Shown piece by piece: positions 62,101 through 64,000 of a DNA stretch of 64,000 nt. Numbering within the stretch: position 1 is the first letter of the stretch; each line of letters opens with the position of its first letter. The notes under the pieces are model-generated. The model worked only from the letters and a program-made list of their open reading frames with translations, made no database searches and had not been told where the DNA came from. The position numbers and the translations under genes are program-made. The stretch comes from Limnochorda sp. LNt (GTDB lineage Bacteria > Bacillota > Limnochordia > Limnochordales > Geochordaceae), in assembly GCF_035593265.1 (NCBI RefSeq), contig NZ_CP141614.1, forward strand, positions 1,116,001 to 1,180,000. Direction: 5' to 3'.

Positions 62101-64000
62101 TCGTCTCGGTCCTCTGGGATTTCGGCGACGGCAGCGACCCCGTCTCCGGCACGCTCGACGTGGTGCACGTGTACGAGGTCGAGGGGGAGTACGAGGCCAC
62201 GTTGACCGTGGTGGACGACGAGGGCTTGACCGCCAGCGCCTCCGTCCCCATCGTCGTCCGCCCCCAGCCGTCCATCTCCGTGGAGCCGCCTTCCTTCAGG
62301 GCCTTGGTCCGGGCCCACCGGATCCGCACCGAGACCCTCCGGATCGAAAACACGGGGGAGGCGTCGCTCGAGTACACCATCCGCGTCGAGACCTCTCAGG
62401 GCACGGCGGCCGTGCCGGCGGAGGATCTGCCCCCATGGGAACCCGGCAGCAAGGAGGCCGTCGACCCGCGGGGCGGCCGGTTGCACCCCCAGGGCTTCGG
62501 CGGGCCCGACGCGTTCGGCTACCTGTGGCGTGACAGCGACGAGGCCAGCGGCCCGGCCTTCGAGTGGGTGGAGATAAGCGGCGTCGGCACCCGTCTTCTC
62601 CTCTCCGAGGACGGCTTTGAGAGCGTCGAGCTGCCCTGGCCCTTCCCCTTCTACGGCCAGGAGAAGCAGCACGTGGTCATCTCGGCCAACGGCTACCTGA
62701 CGTTCGGCACGACGGGCGGGGACTACACCAACGACCCGATCCCGTCCTCCTCGACGCCCAACGACCTGCTCGCGGTCTGGTGGGACGACCTCAGCCCCCA
62801 GCGAGGAGACGGGGCGGTCTACTACCACCACGATCCCGTGGGCGACCGGTTCATCGTCCAGTGGACCGACGTGCAGCGGTACCCCGGCCGGGGATCCCAC
62901 ACGTTCCAGGCCATCCTGTATCCTGACGGCCGCGTCGTCTACCAGTACCTCGAGATGGCCTTCGGACAGCCTGGCGATGAGGCCTCGGCCACCGTCGGCA
63001 TCGAAAACGCCGACGGCACCGATGGGCTCGAGGTGCTGTTCAACGCAGCGGGCTACATCCACGATGGGCTCGCCATCGCCTTCTGGCCCTACCGGTGGCT
63101 GGCGGTGGAGCCGCAGGCCGGCACCGTGGAGCCCGGCGAGGCCGCCGACGTCGAGGTGGTCATGGACCTGACGCCCGTCGCTGGCGGCATCCTCAATGGG
63201 GTGCTGATCGTCGAGAGCAACGACCTGTCGCAACCCCAAGTCCGGGTGCCGGTGCAGGTGGAGGTGCTGGCCAACCAGCCACCGGTCATCGACGCGGCCG
63301 GCGTCAACCCGTCGCGGGGCCCCTTGGGCACCACGTTCCAATTCGTGGCCGCTGCCAACGATCCCGATGGCTCCATCGCCGACGTCTACTGGGACTTCGG
63401 GGATGGCAGCGGCCCCGTCCATGCCTTCGTGGCCACTCACGCCTATGCGAGCGAGGGCGTCTACACCGCCACCTTCACCGCTGTCGACAACGATGGGTAT
63501 CGCAGCTCGGCCAGCGTGACGGTGCGGGTGCAGCAGACCCCCCAGGCCCGCTGGGCACCCCGTCAGCTCTTCATGGAGGTGGCGGCCGGACAGTCGACGT
63601 CGGCGACGCTGACCCTGAGCAACGACGGAGCCGGCCCCCTGGTCTTCGGCTCGGCGGAGGAGGGGACCCGGTGGGTTGCCACGCCCGAGCGGCTCGTGGC
63701 CCCGCATGAGGTGCAAGAGCCCGACACCAGGACGGCCGAAGGGATGTACGCACCCAATCCGGACCCCGATCGCTCCCCCTGGCTGCCCGAGGCCGTGGGC
63801 GACGTCATCACCTCCTGGCCGGCTCCGGCGCCCATCGGCCTGGCTTGGGGCGTCGGCGTCAACTGGCGGACCGGGCATCTGGTCATCTCGGACCCTGATC
63901 TCCTGCAAGACTTCGTGGTGCCGCCCGACGGCAGCGCGCCGGTCGCGAGCTGGCCCACCCCGTGGGCGGGCGCCTGGCCTGGCGACATGGCCTTCGACGG
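59166..64000 (+). CDS. Secreted subtilisin-like (S8) protease with tandem PKD-containing units (3' end outside window)
   Basis: The frame is open from GTG 59166 (GGGGGG 8 bases upstream) to the window edge, over 1600 codons. A signal/anchor helix lies near 25-45 (WLSMALVGLLLAAGG). An I9-like propeptide spans about 60-145. The S8 domain spans about 200-510 with Asp218 (IIDTGAYVQHPD), His284 (EHGTHVAGT), Asn344 and Ser456 (YGTSMATPHVTG). PKD domains begin near 528, 950 and 1373 (DPDG..V..WDFGDG). Each of the first two is followed by a BACON/ASH-like strand module and a domain with WxDSDE, FPFPFYG and SNGYLTFGT. The last visible part resembles an NHL/propeller start. It is probably an exported protease for protein scavenging or surface display. 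Confidence 0.92.
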   Translation, partial: MAAARPWDGPHRPVPCARRLRPSLVSWLSMALVGLLLAAGGPTVQAADVSPPEKERSAWQSGALEYHPGRVIVRLRDDMAGAAGVQALRDLGYAVARPVSFRPSADFPDGLTLYVVDLPEGQTAEQAVGRLSQSPGVLYVERDWKVYKDQAVLPRQAVMPDDPAFMAGAMWGLHNQEIPEPYVDPYMVGEPVDDADIDMPEGWVRHTDSSQVIVAIIDTGAYVQHPDLADNIWVNEAELYGQPGVDDDQNGFVDDLHGWDFFNNDNSVWDPDERDIYGYLNDEHGTHVAGTIGALTDNGIGVAGINWRIQIMVLKFLGPQGGYTSDAIRALAYASANGAMLTSNSWGGGGFSQALKDAIEASGMLFVAAAGNSNANNDSTPHYPSSYDSPNIVAVAASMQNDQRANYPGWWGSNWGARSVDLFAPGGFILSTVPPDPPPAPGEPPEEAYAFFYGTSMATPHVTGVAAALIAMHPDLPQYPGAPGWTPGSPSIKEVILQTVDRKPQFEGLVSSGGRLNAAQALAMSLPPVIVEATAEPTEGPPPLAVSFSAQATDPDGEVVDVWWDFGDGSEPVHSDEVVHTYQEQGNFEATFHAVDDSGLESVAVIPIRVLLPPDIEVSPISMDVHLDWDQSEDRTLAIANRGEGPLHWTVGIVPGEGPSAPASGTAVDVRALELAKEEADPRVNPPQPYGRGGPDEYGYVWIDSDEPGGPRFEWLDIRASGVRLPITGDDQSADVDLPFPFPFYGELKSRVRVSSNGYLTFGTFGTDWSNDPIPSTAQPNDLIAVFWDDLTLSQGNVYAWGSPEEGIFIVQYDGARRLGTLQRYDFQVILRADGSIVMQYLLMEPGRLDEATIGIEDASGQTGLQVAFNQAYVHNELAVGIYPMWVSASPVQGTVQPGEVADVTLTFQALRLPEGEYPATVVVRSDDPDQPEVSVATRLFVNALQPPVIEQIAAQPWAGAAPLEVHFSAQVRDPDGQVVSVLWDFGDGSDPVSGTLDVVHVYEVEGEYEATLTVVDDEGLTASASVPIVVRPQPSISVEPPSFRALVRAHRIRTETLRIENTGEASLEYTIRVETSQGTAAVPAEDLPPWEPGSKEAVDPRGGRLHPQGFGGPDAFGYLWRDSDEASGPAFEWVEISGVGTRLLLSEDGFESVELPWPFPFYGQEKQHVVISANGYLTFGTTGGDYTNDPIPSSSTPNDLLAVWWDDLSPQRGDGAVYYHHDPVGDRFIVQWTDVQRYPGRGSHTFQAILYPDGRVVYQYLEMAFGQPGDEASATVGIENADGTDGLEVLFNAAGYIHDGLAIAFWPYRWLAVEPQAGTVEPGEAADVEVVMDLTPVAGGILNGVLIVESNDLSQPQVRVPVQVEVLANQPPVIDAAGVNPSRGPLGTTFQFVAAANDPDGSIADVYWDFGDGSGPVHAFVATHAYASEGVYTATFTAVDNDGYRSSASVTVRVQQTPQARWAPRQLFMEVAAGQSTSATLTLSNDGAGPLVFGSAEEGTRWVATPERLVAPHEVQEPDTRTAEGMYAPNPDPDRSPWLPEAVGDVITSWPAPAPIGLAWGVGVNWRTGHLVISDPDLLQDFVVPPDGSAPVASWPTPWAGAWPGDMAFD

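Overview
The window is one high-GC bacterial chromosome segment with no rRNA, tRNA or CRISPR array visible. Gene content points to a free-living, saprophytic member of the Bacillota, most plausibly a Limnochordia-like thermophile. This is an inference from the mix of a TcyP-type cystine carrier, a PerR-like Fur protein beside a manganese catalase, CUT1 sugar transporters without their own ATPases, a seven-gene Mrp antiporter and many secreted glycosidases. A protein ending in a beta-barrel-like region with a terminal Phe (54051-58811) hints at a diderm envelope, but this is not proven here.

Region 1 (1-6.9 kb) is a graveyard. It holds the 3' end of a PhoX/DUF839-like gene, an arsenate reductase with an internal deletion and frame change, a short membrane-protein gene behind a Crp/Fnr regulator, a hemerythrin/DUF2249 gene, a sulfonate/nitrate-type ABC operon in which all three genes are broken by different lesions, a TctA-like scrap and a degraded IS630-family transposase split by a 17-bp tandem duplication.

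Region 2 (7-30 kb) is mostly intact housekeeping and stress functions: an OmpR-type two-component system, an LLM flavin oxidoreductase, a cystine symporter, an orphan pstS, an MsrA-MsrB fusion, the complete mrp/mnh operon (A to G, minus strand), a MarR-controlled DHA2 exporter, an ABC-2 exporter operon with a near-consensus sigma-A promoter, a second MsrA, a K+/H+ antiporter and a P1-family peptidase.

Region 3 (29.9-52.3 kb) is a plant/glucan polysaccharide island. A LacI regulator heads one CUT1 importer (binding protein plus two permeases) followed by GH16, GH1 and a clan GH-A glycosidase. A closely similar paralogous importer follows at 42.3-45.5 kb with a secreted GH10 xylanase carrying a LamG-like domain. 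A third sugar locus (DUF6807 protein, enolase-superfamily enzyme, MocA-type oxidoreductase, permeases) is partly destroyed by deletions. A PCu(A)C copper chaperone, a DrrAB-like exporter and an esterase lie between them.

Region 4 (52.3-64 kb) has a PerR-like regulator facing a manganese catalase whose upstream region contains a good PerR/Fur-box palindrome, then two very large exported proteins: the barrel/propeller protein and a subtilase with PKD domains in roughly 420-residue repeating units, which runs off the window.

The main overall observation is the contrast between intact loci and a high local density of genes broken by internal deletions, single-base changes and short duplications.
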